From: Kitasatospora papulosa
GTDB lineage: Bacteria > Actinomycetota > Actinomycetes > Streptomycetales > Streptomycetaceae
NCBI RefSeq assembly: GCF_000717245.1
Contig: NZ_JNYQ01000005.1
Coordinates: 186,001-250,000, forward strand
Direction of reading: 5' to 3'
Length of the DNA: 64,000 nt
Each line of letters opens with the position of its first letter. Position 1 is the first letter of the stretch. This document shows, piece by piece, positions 24,477-33,032 of this stretch. The position numbers and the translations under genes are program-made. Below the pieces are notes generated by a model, which did no database searches, was not told where the DNA came from, and worked only from the letters and a program-made list of their open reading frames with translations.

Positions 24477-27206
24477 GTGAGCAGTGCCGACCAGACCCCT
24501 GCCGCCAACACCGAACTGCGGGCAGACATCCGCCGCCTCGGAGACCTGCTGGGCGAGACCCTCGTACGACAGGAGGGCCAGGACCTCCTCGACCTCGTCG
24601 AACGAGTCCGCGCCCTGACCCGCGAGGACGGCGAGGCAGCGGCCGAGCTCCTCGGCGACACGGACCTGGAGACCGCCGCGCAGCTCGTGCGCGCCTTCTC
24701 CACCTACTTCCACCTCGCCAACGTCACCGAGCAGGTCCACCGCGCCCACGAGATGCGCGACCGCCGGTCCGCCGAGGGCGGGCTCCTCGCCCGCACCGCC
24801 GACCGCCTCAAGGACGCCGACCCCGATCACCTGCGCGAGACGGTCAAGAACCTCAACGTCCGGCCCGTCTTCACCGCACACCCCACCGAAGCCGCACGGC
24901 GCTCCGTCCTCAACAAGCTCCGCCGCATCGCCGAACTCCTCGAGACCCCGGTCATCGAGGCCGACCGCCGACGCCAGGACATCCGGCTCGCCGAGAACAT
25001 CGACCTCATCTGGCAGACCGACGAACTCCGCGTCGTCCGCCCGGAGCCCGCCGACGAGGCCCGCAACGCCATCTACTACCTCGACGAACTCCACGCCAAC
25101 GCGGTCGGCGACGTCCTGGAGGACCTCGCCGCGGAGCTGGAGCGCGTCGGCGTCGAACTGCCCGCCGGCACCCGCCCGCTCACCTTCGGCACCTGGATCG
25201 GAGGCGACCGCGACGGCAACCCCAACGTCACGCCCACCGTCACCTGGGACGTGCTCATCCTCCAGCACGAGCACGGCATCACCGACGCCCTCGAACTCGT
25301 CGACCAGCTGCGCGGACTGCTCTCCAACTCCATCCGCTACACCGGAGCCACCGACGAGCTCCTCACCTCGCTCCAGACCGACCTGGAACGCCTCCCCGAG
25401 ATCAGCCCCCGCTACAAGCGGCTGAACGCCGAGGAGCCCTACCGGCTCAAGGCCACCTGCGTCCGCCAGAAGCTCGTCAACACCCGCGAACGCCTCGCCT
25501 CCGGCACCCCCCACCGCCCCGGCTGCGACTACCTCGGCACCGCCGAACTCATCGCCGACCTCGCACTCATCCAGACCTCCCTGCGCGAACACCGCGGCGG
25601 ACTCTTCGCCGACGGCCGCATGGACCGCACCATCCGCACGCTCACCGCGTTCGGCCTCCAGCTCGCCACCATGGACGTCCGCGAACACGCCGACGCCCAC
25701 CACCACACCCTCGGCCAGCTCTTCGACCGGCTCGGCGAGGAGTCCTGGCGCTACACCGACATGCCCCGCGACTACCGGCAGAAGCTCCTCGCGAAGGAAC
25801 TCCGCTCCCGTCGCCCCCTCGCCCCCACCCCGGCCCCCCTGGACGCCGCCGGCGAGAAGACCCTCGGGGTCTTCCACACCATCAGCCAGGCCTTCGAACG
25901 CTTCGGCCCCGAGGTCATCGAGTCCTACATCATCTCGATGTGCCAGGGCGCCGACGACGTCTTCGCCGCCGCCGTCCTCGCCCGCGAGGCCGGCCTCCTC
26001 GACCTCCACGGCGGCTGGGCCAAGATCGGCATCGTGCCGCTCCTGGAGACCACCGACGAGCTCAAGGCCGCCGACGTCATCCTCGACGAGATGCTCGCCG
26101 ACCCCTCCTACCGCCGGCTCGTCTCACTCCGCGGCGACGTCCAGGAGGTCATGCTCGGCTACTCCGACTCCTCCAAGTTCGGCGGCATCACCACCTCCCA
26201 GTGGGAGATCCACCGCGCCCAGCGCCGGCTCCGCGACGTCGCCCACCGCTACGGCGTACGCCTGCGCCTCTTCCACGGCCGCGGCGGCACCGTCGGCCGC
26301 GGCGGCGGCCCCTCGCACGACGCGATCCTCGCGCAGCCCTGGGGCACCCTCGAAGGCGAGATCAAGGTGACCGAACAGGGCGAGGTCATCTCCGACAAGT
26401 ACCTCATCCCCGCCCTCGCCCGGGAGAACCTGGAACTGACCGTCGCGGCCACCCTCCAGGCCTCCGCCCTCCACACCGCACCCCGGCAGTCCGACGAGGC
26501 ACTCGCCCGCTGGGACGCGGCCATGGACACCGTCTCCGACGCCGCCCACCAGGCCTACCGCAAGCTCGTCGAGGACCCGGACCTGCCGGCCTACTTCCTC
26601 GCCTCCACCCCGGTGGACCAGCTCGCCGACCTGCACCTGGGCTCGCGGCCCTCCCGCCGCCCCGGCTCGGGCGTCTCCCTCGACGGCCTCCGCGCCATCC
26701 CGTGGGTCTTCGGCTGGACGCAGTCACGCCAGATCGTCCCCGGCTGGTTCGGCGTCGGCTCCGGCCTCAAGGCACTGCGCGAAGCCGGCCTCGACACCGT
26801 CCTGGACGAGATGCACGAACAGTGGCACTTCTTCCAGAACTTCCTCTCCAACGTCGAGATGACCCTCGCCAAGACCGACCTGCGCATCGCCCGGCACTAC
26901 GTCGACACCCTCGTGCCCGACGAGCTCAAGCACGTCTTCGACGTCATCCAGGCCGAACACGAACTCACCGTGCAGGAAGTCCTCAAGGTCACCGGCGGCA
27001 AGGAACTCCTCGGCACCAACCCGGTGCTCCAGCAGACCTTCGCCATCCGCGACGCCTACCTGGACCCGATCTCCTACCTCCAGGTGTCCCTGCTCGCCCG
27101 CCAGCGCCAGGCCGCCGAACGCGGCGAGGAGCCGGACCCGCTCCTCGCCCGCGCCCTGCTGCTCACCGTCAACGGTGTCGCCGCGGGACTCCGTAACACC
27201 GGCTGA
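24477..27206 (+). CDS. ppc: Phosphoenolpyruvate carboxylase
   Basis: The 909-aa enzyme carboxylates PEP to oxaloacetate to replenish the TCA cycle. Active-site motifs are in order: FTAHPTEAARR with the catalytic His near residue 135, GGDRDGNPNVT, GYSDSSKFGGITTS, and FHGRGGTVGRGGGPSH. The C-terminus ends RNTG, the usual end of the family. GTG 24477 follows AAGGAG at 9 bases. The frame stays open upstream, but that part is unlike the family. The gene stands alone, divergent from the desaturase operon. Confidence 0.96.
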   Translation: MSSADQTPAANTELRADIRRLGDLLGETLVRQEGQDLLDLVERVRALTREDGEAAAELLGDTDLETAAQLVRAFSTYFHLANVTEQVHRAHEMRDRRSAEGGLLARTADRLKDADPDHLRETVKNLNVRPVFTAHPTEAARRSVLNKLRRIAELLETPVIEADRRRQDIRLAENIDLIWQTDELRVVRPEPADEARNAIYYLDELHANAVGDVLEDLAAELERVGVELPAGTRPLTFGTWIGGDRDGNPNVTPTVTWDVLILQHEHGITDALELVDQLRGLLSNSIRYTGATDELLTSLQTDLERLPEISPRYKRLNAEEPYRLKATCVRQKLVNTRERLASGTPHRPGCDYLGTAELIADLALIQTSLREHRGGLFADGRMDRTIRTLTAFGLQLATMDVREHADAHHHTLGQLFDRLGEESWRYTDMPRDYRQKLLAKELRSRRPLAPTPAPLDAAGEKTLGVFHTISQAFERFGPEVIESYIISMCQGADDVFAAAVLAREAGLLDLHGGWAKIGIVPLLETTDELKAADVILDEMLADPSYRRLVSLRGDVQEVMLGYSDSSKFGGITTSQWEIHRAQRRLRDVAHRYGVRLRLFHGRGGTVGRGGGPSHDAILAQPWGTLEGEIKVTEQGEVISDKYLIPALARENLELTVAATLQASALHTAPRQSDEALARWDAAMDTVSDAAHQAYRKLVEDPDLPAYFLASTPVDQLADLHLGSRPSRRPGSGVSLDGLRAIPWVFGWTQSRQIVPGWFGVGSGLKALREAGLDTVLDEMHEQWHFFQNFLSNVEMTLAKTDLRIARHYVDTLVPDELKHVFDVIQAEHELTVQEVLKVTGGKELLGTNPVLQQTFAIRDAYLDPISYLQVSLLARQRQAAERGEEPDPLLARALLLTVNGVAAGLRNTG

Positions 27207-27239
27207 TCCGCACGGGACGACCGCGCGGGTGCGGTCCTG

Positions 27240-27710
27240 TCAGAGGGCGACGAACGTCGCCGTCAGCAGGGCCGCACCCGCGATCCCCGCCCCCCACGCC
27301 GTCCGCGTCAGCCGCATACCGCCGCCGATCACCAGCGCGGCCAGCATCAGCGCACCGCCCAGGGGCGCCCAGGAATGCAGAAAGCCCGGCGCCCCGGTAC
27401 GCACCACGTCACCGGACCCGGGCTTCACCACGACGGGGAAACGATCCCCCGTCCTCGCCGCGACGGACCGCTCCACCGTCACCGACGTACGGTCGGCGGA
27501 CGTCGCGTCCGGCGTGAAAGGCCCCGTGCAGGTGTCCTCACCGCACGCCGTCACCACCATCGTCCCGTGCTCACGGCCCTTCGCCAGAACGATGTGGTGC
27601 GCGGTGTCCCACGACGTCCACACACCCGCGGCCAGCAACAGCAGCACGACACAGCCCGCGGCGAACGAACGCCCATGGGCCAGCAATCGGTGCGAGGAAC
27701 TCCGCTTCAT
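27240..27710 (-). CDS. Hypothetical membrane protein
   Basis: The 156-aa protein has an N-terminal helix (SFAAGCVVLLLLAAGVWTSW), an extracytoplasmic loop of about 75 residues with two cysteines (ACGEDTC) that could form a disulfide, and two C-terminal helices (LGGALMLAALVIGGG and GAGIAGAALLTATFVAL). No family is recognised. It converges on ppc, and a small GACCGC/GCGGTC hairpin (27219-27236) lies between them. Confidence 0.72.
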   Translation of the reverse strand: MKRSSSHRLLAHGRSFAAGCVVLLLLAAGVWTSWDTAHHIVLAKGREHGTMVVTACGEDTCTGPFTPDATSADRTSVTVERSVAARTGDRFPVVVKPGSGDVVRTGAPGFLHSWAPLGGALMLAALVIGGGMRLTRTAWGAGIAGAALLTATFVAL

Positions 27711-27785
27711 GGGGGCAGATCCTTGGGCAGAGCCCTGCCGTCGGTCAACCTGTGGCCGGAAAACACCCGAGAAGCAGCAGGAATG

Positions 27786-28379
27786 TCAGGAGTTGTACGC
27801 GGACTGAGCCCGCTCCAGCCCCTCCGCCAGCAACGACTCCACCGCATCCGCCGACCGGTCCACCAGATACGCGAGCTCCTTGCGCTCCGCCGACGAGAAA
27901 TCCTTCAGCACGAAGTCCGCGACCTGCATCCGCCCCGGCGGCCGGCCGATCCCGAACCGCACCCGGTGATAGTCCGGACCCATCGCCTTCGTCATCGACT
28001 TCAGCCCGTTGTGCCCGTTGTCACCCCCGCCCAGCTTCAGCCGCAGCATCCCGAAATCGATGTCCAACTCGTCGTGCACCGCCACCACATGATCCGTCGG
28101 CACCTTGTAGAAGTCCCGCAGGGCCGTCACCGGTCCCCCCGACAGATTCATGTACGACATCGGCTTCGCCAGCACCACCCGGCGACTCGCGGGCCCGGGC
28201 GGACCGATCCGCCCCTCCAGCACCTGCGCCTGCGCCTTCTGCGCCCGCTTGAACTTCCCGCCCATCCGCTCCGCCAGCAGATCGGCCACCATGAAGCCCA
28301 CGTTGTGACGGTTCGCAGCGTATTCGGGACCGGGATTGCCGAGGCCCACGATCAGCCAGGGGTCGGTGGCGTCGGACAT
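27786..28379 (-). CDS. pth: Peptidyl-tRNA hydrolase
   Basis: The 197-aa enzyme frees peptides from peptidyl-tRNA that drops off the ribosome. The family motifs are present: LIVGLGNPGPEYAANRHNVGF with the catalytic His near residue 27, KPMSYMNLSG, VHDELDIDFG with the catalytic Asp, and GGDNGHNGLKSM. The start at 28379 gives the standard N-terminus. An upstream in-frame start at 28409 would add ten unrelated residues. It lies downstream of rplY, the usual actinobacterial order, with a terminator-like hairpin between them. Confidence 0.95.
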   Translation of the reverse strand: MSDATDPWLIVGLGNPGPEYAANRHNVGFMVADLLAERMGGKFKRAQKAQAQVLEGRIGPPGPASRRVVLAKPMSYMNLSGGPVTALRDFYKVPTDHVVAVHDELDIDFGMLRLKLGGGDNGHNGLKSMTKAMGPDYHRVRFGIGRPPGRMQVADFVLKDFSSAERKELAYLVDRSADAVESLLAEGLERAQSAYNS

Positions 28380-28427
28380 CAGAGCTCGGTCTCCTCGCAG
28401 TGCGTACATACAGGTCGATACAGGGAA

Positions 28428-28467
28428 ACGGGGCGGCGGAACCCCCGGAAGGGAACCGCCACCCCGT
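28428..28467 (-). terminator. Hairpin between rplY and pth
   Basis: ACGGGGCGGCGG (28428-28439) and CCGCCACCCCGT (28456-28467) form a 12-bp stem with one mismatch. Read on the minus strand it is followed by TTTCCC, so it may terminate or attenuate the rplY transcript before pth. Confidence 0.5.
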
Positions 28468-28490
28468 CAGTCAAGCAGGTGGGGCGAGGC

Positions 28491-29078
28491 TCAGGCCTCG
28501 GCACCTTCGGTCTCGGTGCCCTCGGCGGGCGCCTCCTCGGCCTGCGCGGCGACGACCTGCAGCACGATGGCGTCCTCGTCACCGGCGAGCACGGCACCCT
28601 TGGGCAGCGTGATGTCCTTCGCGGCGATCGAGTCACCCGCGTCCAGACCGGCGACGGAGACCGTGACCGACTCGGGGATGTGGGTGGCCTCGGCCTCGAC
28701 GAGCAGGGTGTTCTGCACGTACTCCAGCAGGTTGGCACCCGGCGCCAGGTCGCCCTCGGCGTGCACCGCGATCTCGACGTTGACCTTCTCGCCGCGCTTC
28801 ACGGTCAGCAGGTCGACGTGCTCGATGTTGCCCTTGAGGGCGTTGCGCTGCACGGCCTTCGGGATCACCAGGGCGTCCTTGCCGTCGATCTCGAGACCGA
28901 TCAGGACGTTGGCGGTACGCAGGGCGAGCAGCAGCTCGTGGCCCGGCAGGTTGATGTGGACCGGCTCGGCACCGTGGCCGTAGACGACTCCGGGAACCAG
29001 GTTGGCGCGACGGGTGCGACGGGCAGCGCCCTTGCCGAACTCCGTGCGGACCGTTGCGTCGAGCTTGATCTCAGCCAT
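28491..29078 (-). CDS. rplY: 50S ribosomal protein L25 (Ctc/TL5 long form)
   Basis: The 195-aa protein has an N-terminal L25 domain that binds 5S rRNA (residues 1-90: EIKLDATVRTEFGKGAARR, then VPGVVYGHG) and a C-terminal beta-rich TL5-like domain with an acidic Ala/Glu tail. This two-domain form is the usual actinobacterial one. The start at 29078 follows GAGGAG at six bases. It lies between prs and pth on the minus strand, the conserved glmU-prs-rplY-pth order. Confidence 0.95.
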   Translation of the reverse strand: MAEIKLDATVRTEFGKGAARRTRRANLVPGVVYGHGAEPVHINLPGHELLLALRTANVLIGLEIDGKDALVIPKAVQRNALKGNIEHVDLLTVKRGEKVNVEIAVHAEGDLAPGANLLEYVQNTLLVEAEATHIPESVTVSVAGLDAGDSIAAKDITLPKGAVLAGDEDAIVLQVVAAQAEEAPAEGTETEGAEA

Positions 29079-29266
29079 GCTGCACTCCTCGTAAGGTGAC
29101 GAAAAACCGATGGTCACCCGGCCCACGACAGGCCTGCTACGAAGAGCGCGTCGATAACGGACCACCGATTCCCATGACCACGCATGAGAACGGCCTCCCT
29201 CGCCGAGCAACTCACTGAGTCTACCCGGCGGGGAGGCCGCACCCAAAGTCGATCACCCGGAGGTGA

Positions 29267-30244
29267 TCAGCCCTGCTCCTCGAAGAGGCTCGTCACCGAA
29301 CCGTCCTCGAACACCTCACGCACCGCACGCGCGATCGTCGGAGCGATCGAGAGCACCGTGATCTTGTCGATCTCCAGCTCACCCGGCGTCGGCAGCGTGT
29401 CCGTGAACACGAACTCGCTGACCTTGGAGTTCTTCAGCCTGTCCGCGGCGGGGCCGGAGAGCACCCCGTGCGTCGCCGTCACTATGACGTCCTCGGCACC
29501 GTGCGCGAACAGGGCGTCCGCGGCGGCGCAGATCGTGCCACCCGTGTCGATCATGTCGTCGACCAGCACGCACACCCGGCCCTCGACGTTGCCGACGACC
29601 TCGTGGACGCTCACCTGGTTCGGCACGTCCTTGTCGCGGCGCTTGTGGACGATCGCCAGCGGTGCGTCCAGACGGTCGCACCAGCGGTCGGCGACCCGCA
29701 CACGGCCGGCGTCCGGGGACACGATCGTCAGCTTCGACCGGTCCACCTTCGCACCGACGTAGTCGGCGAGGATCGGCAGCGCGAACAGGTGGTCCACCGG
29801 GCCGTCGAAGAAACCCTGGATCTGGTCGGTGTGCAGATCGACGGTGAGGACACGGTCCGCACCCGCCGTCTTCATCAGGTCCGCCACCAGACGGGCCGAG
29901 ATCGGCTCACGGCCGCGGTGCTTCTTGTCCTGCCGGGCGTAGCCGTAGAACGGCACGATCACCGTCACCGACCGTGCCGACGCGCGCTTCAGCGCGTCCA
30001 GCATGATCAGCTGCTCCATGATCCACTTGTTGATCGGAGCCGTGTGGCTCTGGATCAGGAAGCAGTCGGCGCCACGGGCCGACTCCTGGAAGCGGACGTA
30101 GATCTCACCGTTGGCGAAATCGAAGGCCTTCGTCGGCACGAGACCGACACCCAGCTGGTGTGCGACCTCCTCGGCCAGCTCGGGGTGGGCGCGGCCGGAG
30201 AAGAGCATCAGTTTCTTCTCGCCGGTCGTCTTGATCCCGGTCAC
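29267..30244 (-). CDS. prs: Ribose-phosphate pyrophosphokinase
   Basis: This 325-aa enzyme makes PRPP from ribose-5-phosphate and ATP for nucleotide, histidine and tryptophan synthesis. Visible motifs are FANGEIYVRFQESARG near the N-terminus, the flexible loop FYGYARQDKKHRGREPIS, the metal-binding VLTVDLHTDQIQGFF and the PRPP-binding loop VLVDDMIDTGGTI (about residues 222-234). It starts with GTG at 30244. It follows glmU by 120 bases on the same strand, the classical actinobacterial pairing. Confidence 0.96.
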   Translation of the reverse strand: MTGIKTTGEKKLMLFSGRAHPELAEEVAHQLGVGLVPTKAFDFANGEIYVRFQESARGADCFLIQSHTAPINKWIMEQLIMLDALKRASARSVTVIVPFYGYARQDKKHRGREPISARLVADLMKTAGADRVLTVDLHTDQIQGFFDGPVDHLFALPILADYVGAKVDRSKLTIVSPDAGRVRVADRWCDRLDAPLAIVHKRRDKDVPNQVSVHEVVGNVEGRVCVLVDDMIDTGGTICAAADALFAHGAEDVIVTATHGVLSGPAADRLKNSKVSEFVFTDTLPTPGELEIDKITVLSIAPTIARAVREVFEDGSVTSLFEEQG

Positions 30245-30364
30245 AGCACAGTCTCCTCAGACGTGTATCTGGCACCGCACGCATGTGTCCCGAAAGTGCG
30301 ACGAGCCAGCCGAAATGGGTGAGCATCTATCACGGTACGCCGCCTTCGGCGCACCTGTTTCCGG

Positions 30365-31813
30365 TCAGCTTTCGCCGTCGGGCTCCGACGTGGCCGCCAG
30401 GGCGGCCTGAGCCGCCGCGCTCCCGGGACGCTTCCGAGCGACCCAACCCTCGATATTCCGCTGCTGGCCGCGGGCCACGGCCAGCGAACCGGACGGTACG
30501 TCCTTGGTGATGACCGAACCCGCGGCGGTGTAAACGCCGTCCCCGACCGTGACAGGCGCCACAAACATATTGTCCGACCCGGTCCGGCAGTGGGACCCGA
30601 TCGTCGTGTGGTGCTTGGCCACGCCGTCGTAGTTCACGAACACGCTCGCCGCACCGATGTTCGTGTGGTCGCCGATCGTCGCGTCCCCGACGTAACTCAG
30701 GTGGGGCACCTTCGAGCCCTCGCCGATCGTCGCGTTCTTCATCTCGACGTACGTGCCCGCCTTGGACTTCGCGCCCAGACGCGTACCGGGCCGCAGGTAG
30801 GCGAACGGGCCGACCGTCGCCCCCGGGCCCACCTCGGCGCCGTCCGAGACCGTGTTGTCCACCCGCGCGCCCGCGTGCACCACGGTGTCCTTCAGCCGGG
30901 AGTTCGGGCCCACCTCGGCGTCCTCCGCCAGGTGCGTCGACCCCAGCAGCTGCGTACCCGGGTGCACGATCGCGTCGCGCTCGAACGTCACCGTCGCGTC
31001 GATCAGCGTGGACGCCGGGTCCACCACCGTCACGCCCGCCAGCATCGCGCGCTCCAGGAGGCGTTCGTTGAGCAGCCGCCTGGCCTCGGCCAGCTGCAGG
31101 CGGTTGTTGATGCCGAGGATCTCGCGGTGGTCACCGGTCACCGACGCCCCCACGCGGTGCCCGGCCTCACGCAGGATCGACAGCACGTCGGTGAGGTACT
31201 CCTCGCCCTGGCTGTTGTCCGTACGCACCTTGCCGAGCGCGTCGCTCAGCAGGCGGCCGTCGAAGGCGAAGACACCGGAGTTGATCTCCCGGATCGCGCG
31301 CTGCGCGTCGGTGGCGTCCTTGTGCTCGACGATCTCGGTGACCGCACCGGTGGCCGCGTCGCGGACGATCCGGCCGTAGCCGGTCGAGTCCGGGACCTCG
31401 GCGGTCAGCACGGTGACGGCGTTGGCGTCCGCCGCGTGGGTCGTGGCGAGCGCGGAGAGGGTCTCGCCGGAGAGCAGCGGGGTGTCGCCGCACACGACGA
31501 TGACGGTGCCCTCGACGGTGCCGCCGAGCTCCTCCAGGCCCATCCGGACGGCGTGGCCGGTGCCGTTCTGCTCGGCCTGGAAGGCGGTGCGCACGGGGGT
31601 GTCGCCGGCGGACAGGTGCGCGGTGACCTGCTCGGAGGCGTGGCCGACGACCACGACGAGGTGCTGCGGGTCGAGCTCGCGGGAAGCGGCGACGACATGT
31701 CCGACGAGCGAGCGCCCGGAGATCTCGTGCAGGACCTTGGGTGTCTTCGATTTCATGCGGGTGCCCTCACCCGCTGCGAGGACGACGACGGCTGCCGGGC
31801 TTGTGGCGCTCAC
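30365..31813 (-). CDS. glmU: Bifunctional UDP-N-acetylglucosamine pyrophosphorylase / glucosamine-1-phosphate N-acetyltransferase
   Basis: The 482-aa protein makes UDP-GlcNAc for peptidoglycan in two steps. The N-terminal uridylyltransferase begins VVVLAAGEGTRMKSKTPKVLH, the sugar-nucleotide loop (residues about 8-28), and includes EQNGTGHAV. The C-terminal left-handed beta-helix acetyltransferase has hexapeptide repeats and the catalytic region AYLRPGTRLG, GTYVEMKNA and FVNYDGVAKHHTTIG. The start is GTG 31813. The short Ala-rich tail is usual in Streptomyces. Confidence 0.96.
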   Translation of the reverse strand: MSATSPAAVVVLAAGEGTRMKSKTPKVLHEISGRSLVGHVVAASRELDPQHLVVVVGHASEQVTAHLSAGDTPVRTAFQAEQNGTGHAVRMGLEELGGTVEGTVIVVCGDTPLLSGETLSALATTHAADANAVTVLTAEVPDSTGYGRIVRDAATGAVTEIVEHKDATDAQRAIREINSGVFAFDGRLLSDALGKVRTDNSQGEEYLTDVLSILREAGHRVGASVTGDHREILGINNRLQLAEARRLLNERLLERAMLAGVTVVDPASTLIDATVTFERDAIVHPGTQLLGSTHLAEDAEVGPNSRLKDTVVHAGARVDNTVSDGAEVGPGATVGPFAYLRPGTRLGAKSKAGTYVEMKNATIGEGSKVPHLSYVGDATIGDHTNIGAASVFVNYDGVAKHHTTIGSHCRTGSDNMFVAPVTVGDGVYTAAGSVITKDVPSGSLAVARGQQRNIEGWVARKRPGSAAAQAALAATSEPDGES

Positions 31814-31882
31814 GGATGTGCCCTTCGGCTTCGGGTGGTGGACACCCGCAGGATACCGGGGGCGTATATGCCCGAAACGAGC

Positions 31883-31913
31883 GCGGGCCCCGACCGGTGA
31901 GGTCGGGGCCCGC
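31883..31913 (-). terminator. Terminator downstream of tRNA-Gln
   Basis: GCGGGCCCCGACC (31883-31895) and GGTCGGGGCCCGC (31901-31913) form a perfect 13-bp stem with a 5-base loop. On the minus strand it is followed by GCTCGTTT. It starts 9 bases after the tRNA 3' end. Confidence 0.75.
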
Positions 31914-31921
31914 TCCCAAGG

Positions 31922-31992
31922 CTCCCGGGGAAGGAATCGAACCCTCATTCAATGGACCAAAACCATTTGTCCTGCCATTAGACGACCCGGGA
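31922..31992 (-). tRNA. tRNA-Gln (anticodon UUG)
   Basis: The minus strand folds as a tRNA. The acceptor stem TCCCGGG/CCCGGGA has G as discriminator. The D arm contains TAATGGCAGGA. The anticodon stem AATGG/CCATT encloses the loop TTTTGGT, giving anticodon TTG. The T arm is GAGGG-TTCGATT-CCTTC. CCA is not encoded. It reads CAA, a rare codon in GC-rich genomes. A strong terminator follows, and the upstream neighbour's stop codon is only 12 bases away. Confidence 0.95.
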
Positions 31993-32004
31993 GGGTCTGT
32001 GGCG

Positions 32005-32877
32005 TTATGTCCGATTTTCTTGATCGGTGCATTTCGCAGCCCCTACTATGCCGCACCACCAGCCCTCGATGCGACGGTACAGGTCGGCACTTTTCAGAAC
32101 TCGCACCACAAGGCAACCCTGGTAACCCTCGCCCGTGTTCTTGCGGTTCGTCTTCGGGGAGTGCCTTTTGAGTGAGGTCTTGCCGAACGCCGAGGCCTGG
32201 GCGCCCGCGAGGTCGGCCCAGTAGCGCTCCGCGGCTGGGACGTCGGCGGTCTCGTGGATGTGCACGTGGAACCGGAGGTGTTCCGGCTGTACGCCGAGGA
32301 GGCGCAGCCACGCGAGATATACCGAGATCATGTCCGGGTCGCTGTTGACGAAGGTGGCCCTCTCCTGTTGGCGGTAAGCCTTCGACTTGGATCCCTCCGC
32401 CCAGTAGAGGCCGACGCCCACCAGGAAGAGCTCACGTGGACTCAGTGGGCCGATCTCGGCCGCTGCCCCCTTCTTCGTCAGCGTCCGTTCGGCATCGCGC
32501 CGCCGCATGGTTGCTTCCCAGCCCCGCCGTGCGATCTCGGAGGCCTGCGCGGTGGTGCGTTTGCGCTCCGGCTTCGGCAGGTCCCGTACCCACAGCGAGA
32601 TCGAACTCTTCGAGCACCCCAGCTCCACCTGGATCTGGTCGTAGGTCATGCCCTGGAGCCGGAGTTCCCGGGCCTTCGCCCGCAGGTCGTCCCTCGCGCG
32701 CGGCCGTTTCGTCCATTCCGGTGCGGGCTCGCCCTCCAGCAGGCGATGGAGGATGTCGTTGTTGTCGACGTGCAGGCGATCCCGGATCTGGCGGCGGCTC
32801 AGCCCCTCCCGCCGCAGCGCGACCGCCTTCTCGCGCAGCCCTTCGAAATCCGCGTACTTGCCGGTGGCATGTGTCAT
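32005..32877 (-). CDS. HTH protein with homing-endonuclease-like C-terminal domain
   Basis: The 290-aa protein has two helix-turn-helix segments. The first is about residues 14-45 (AVALRREGLSRRQIRDRLHV). The second is about 66-100 (LRLQGMTYDQIQVELGCSKSS). The C-terminal domain begins LFLVGVGLYWAEGSKSKAYR (near residue 150) and continues FVNSDPDMISVYLAWLRLLGV and HIHETADVPAAERYW. This pattern (hydrophobic helix, Gly-hydrophobic-acidic-Gly, then NSD and HIHE) resembles LAGLIDADG-type homing endonucleases. That family call is moderate. The stop codon lies 12 bases from the 5' end of tRNA-Gln on the same strand, so the tRNA may be co-transcribed. Foreign origin is possible. Confidence 0.65.
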   Translation of the reverse strand: MTHATGKYADFEGLREKAVALRREGLSRRQIRDRLHVDNNDILHRLLEGEPAPEWTKRPRARDDLRAKARELRLQGMTYDQIQVELGCSKSSISLWVRDLPKPERKRTTAQASEIARRGWEATMRRRDAERTLTKKGAAAEIGPLSPRELFLVGVGLYWAEGSKSKAYRQQERATFVNSDPDMISVYLAWLRLLGVQPEHLRFHVHIHETADVPAAERYWADLAGAQASAFGKTSLKRHSPKTNRKNTGEGYQGCLVVRVLKSADLYRRIEGWWCGIVGAAKCTDQENRT

Positions 32878-33019
32878 ACGGACAGCCTCGTCCGGAATGC
32901 GGACGTCCGGGTCGAAAGGGTGCTCGGTTCACCGGATCGTGCGATCTGCCTCGGTTCATGGCGTGACCGGTCACTTTCCGTGCTGATGGAGTCTCCGGAA
33001 AAAGGGATGCGGCCGCCCG

Positions 33020-33025
33020 TAGGCT
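33020..33025 (+). promoter_or_regulatory. -10 element of a probable leaderless kinase promoter
   Basis: TAGGCT ends 7 bases before ATG 33033, and no ribosome-binding site is present. Confidence 0.45.
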
Positions 33026-33032
33026 GGATGCC

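Noticed and set aside
24188..27196. A 1002-codon Arg/Pro/His-rich frame overlapping ppc
   Set aside because: It is an alternative frame of ppc with extreme Arg/Pro content and no recognisable domain. PEP carboxylase motifs are all in the other frame.
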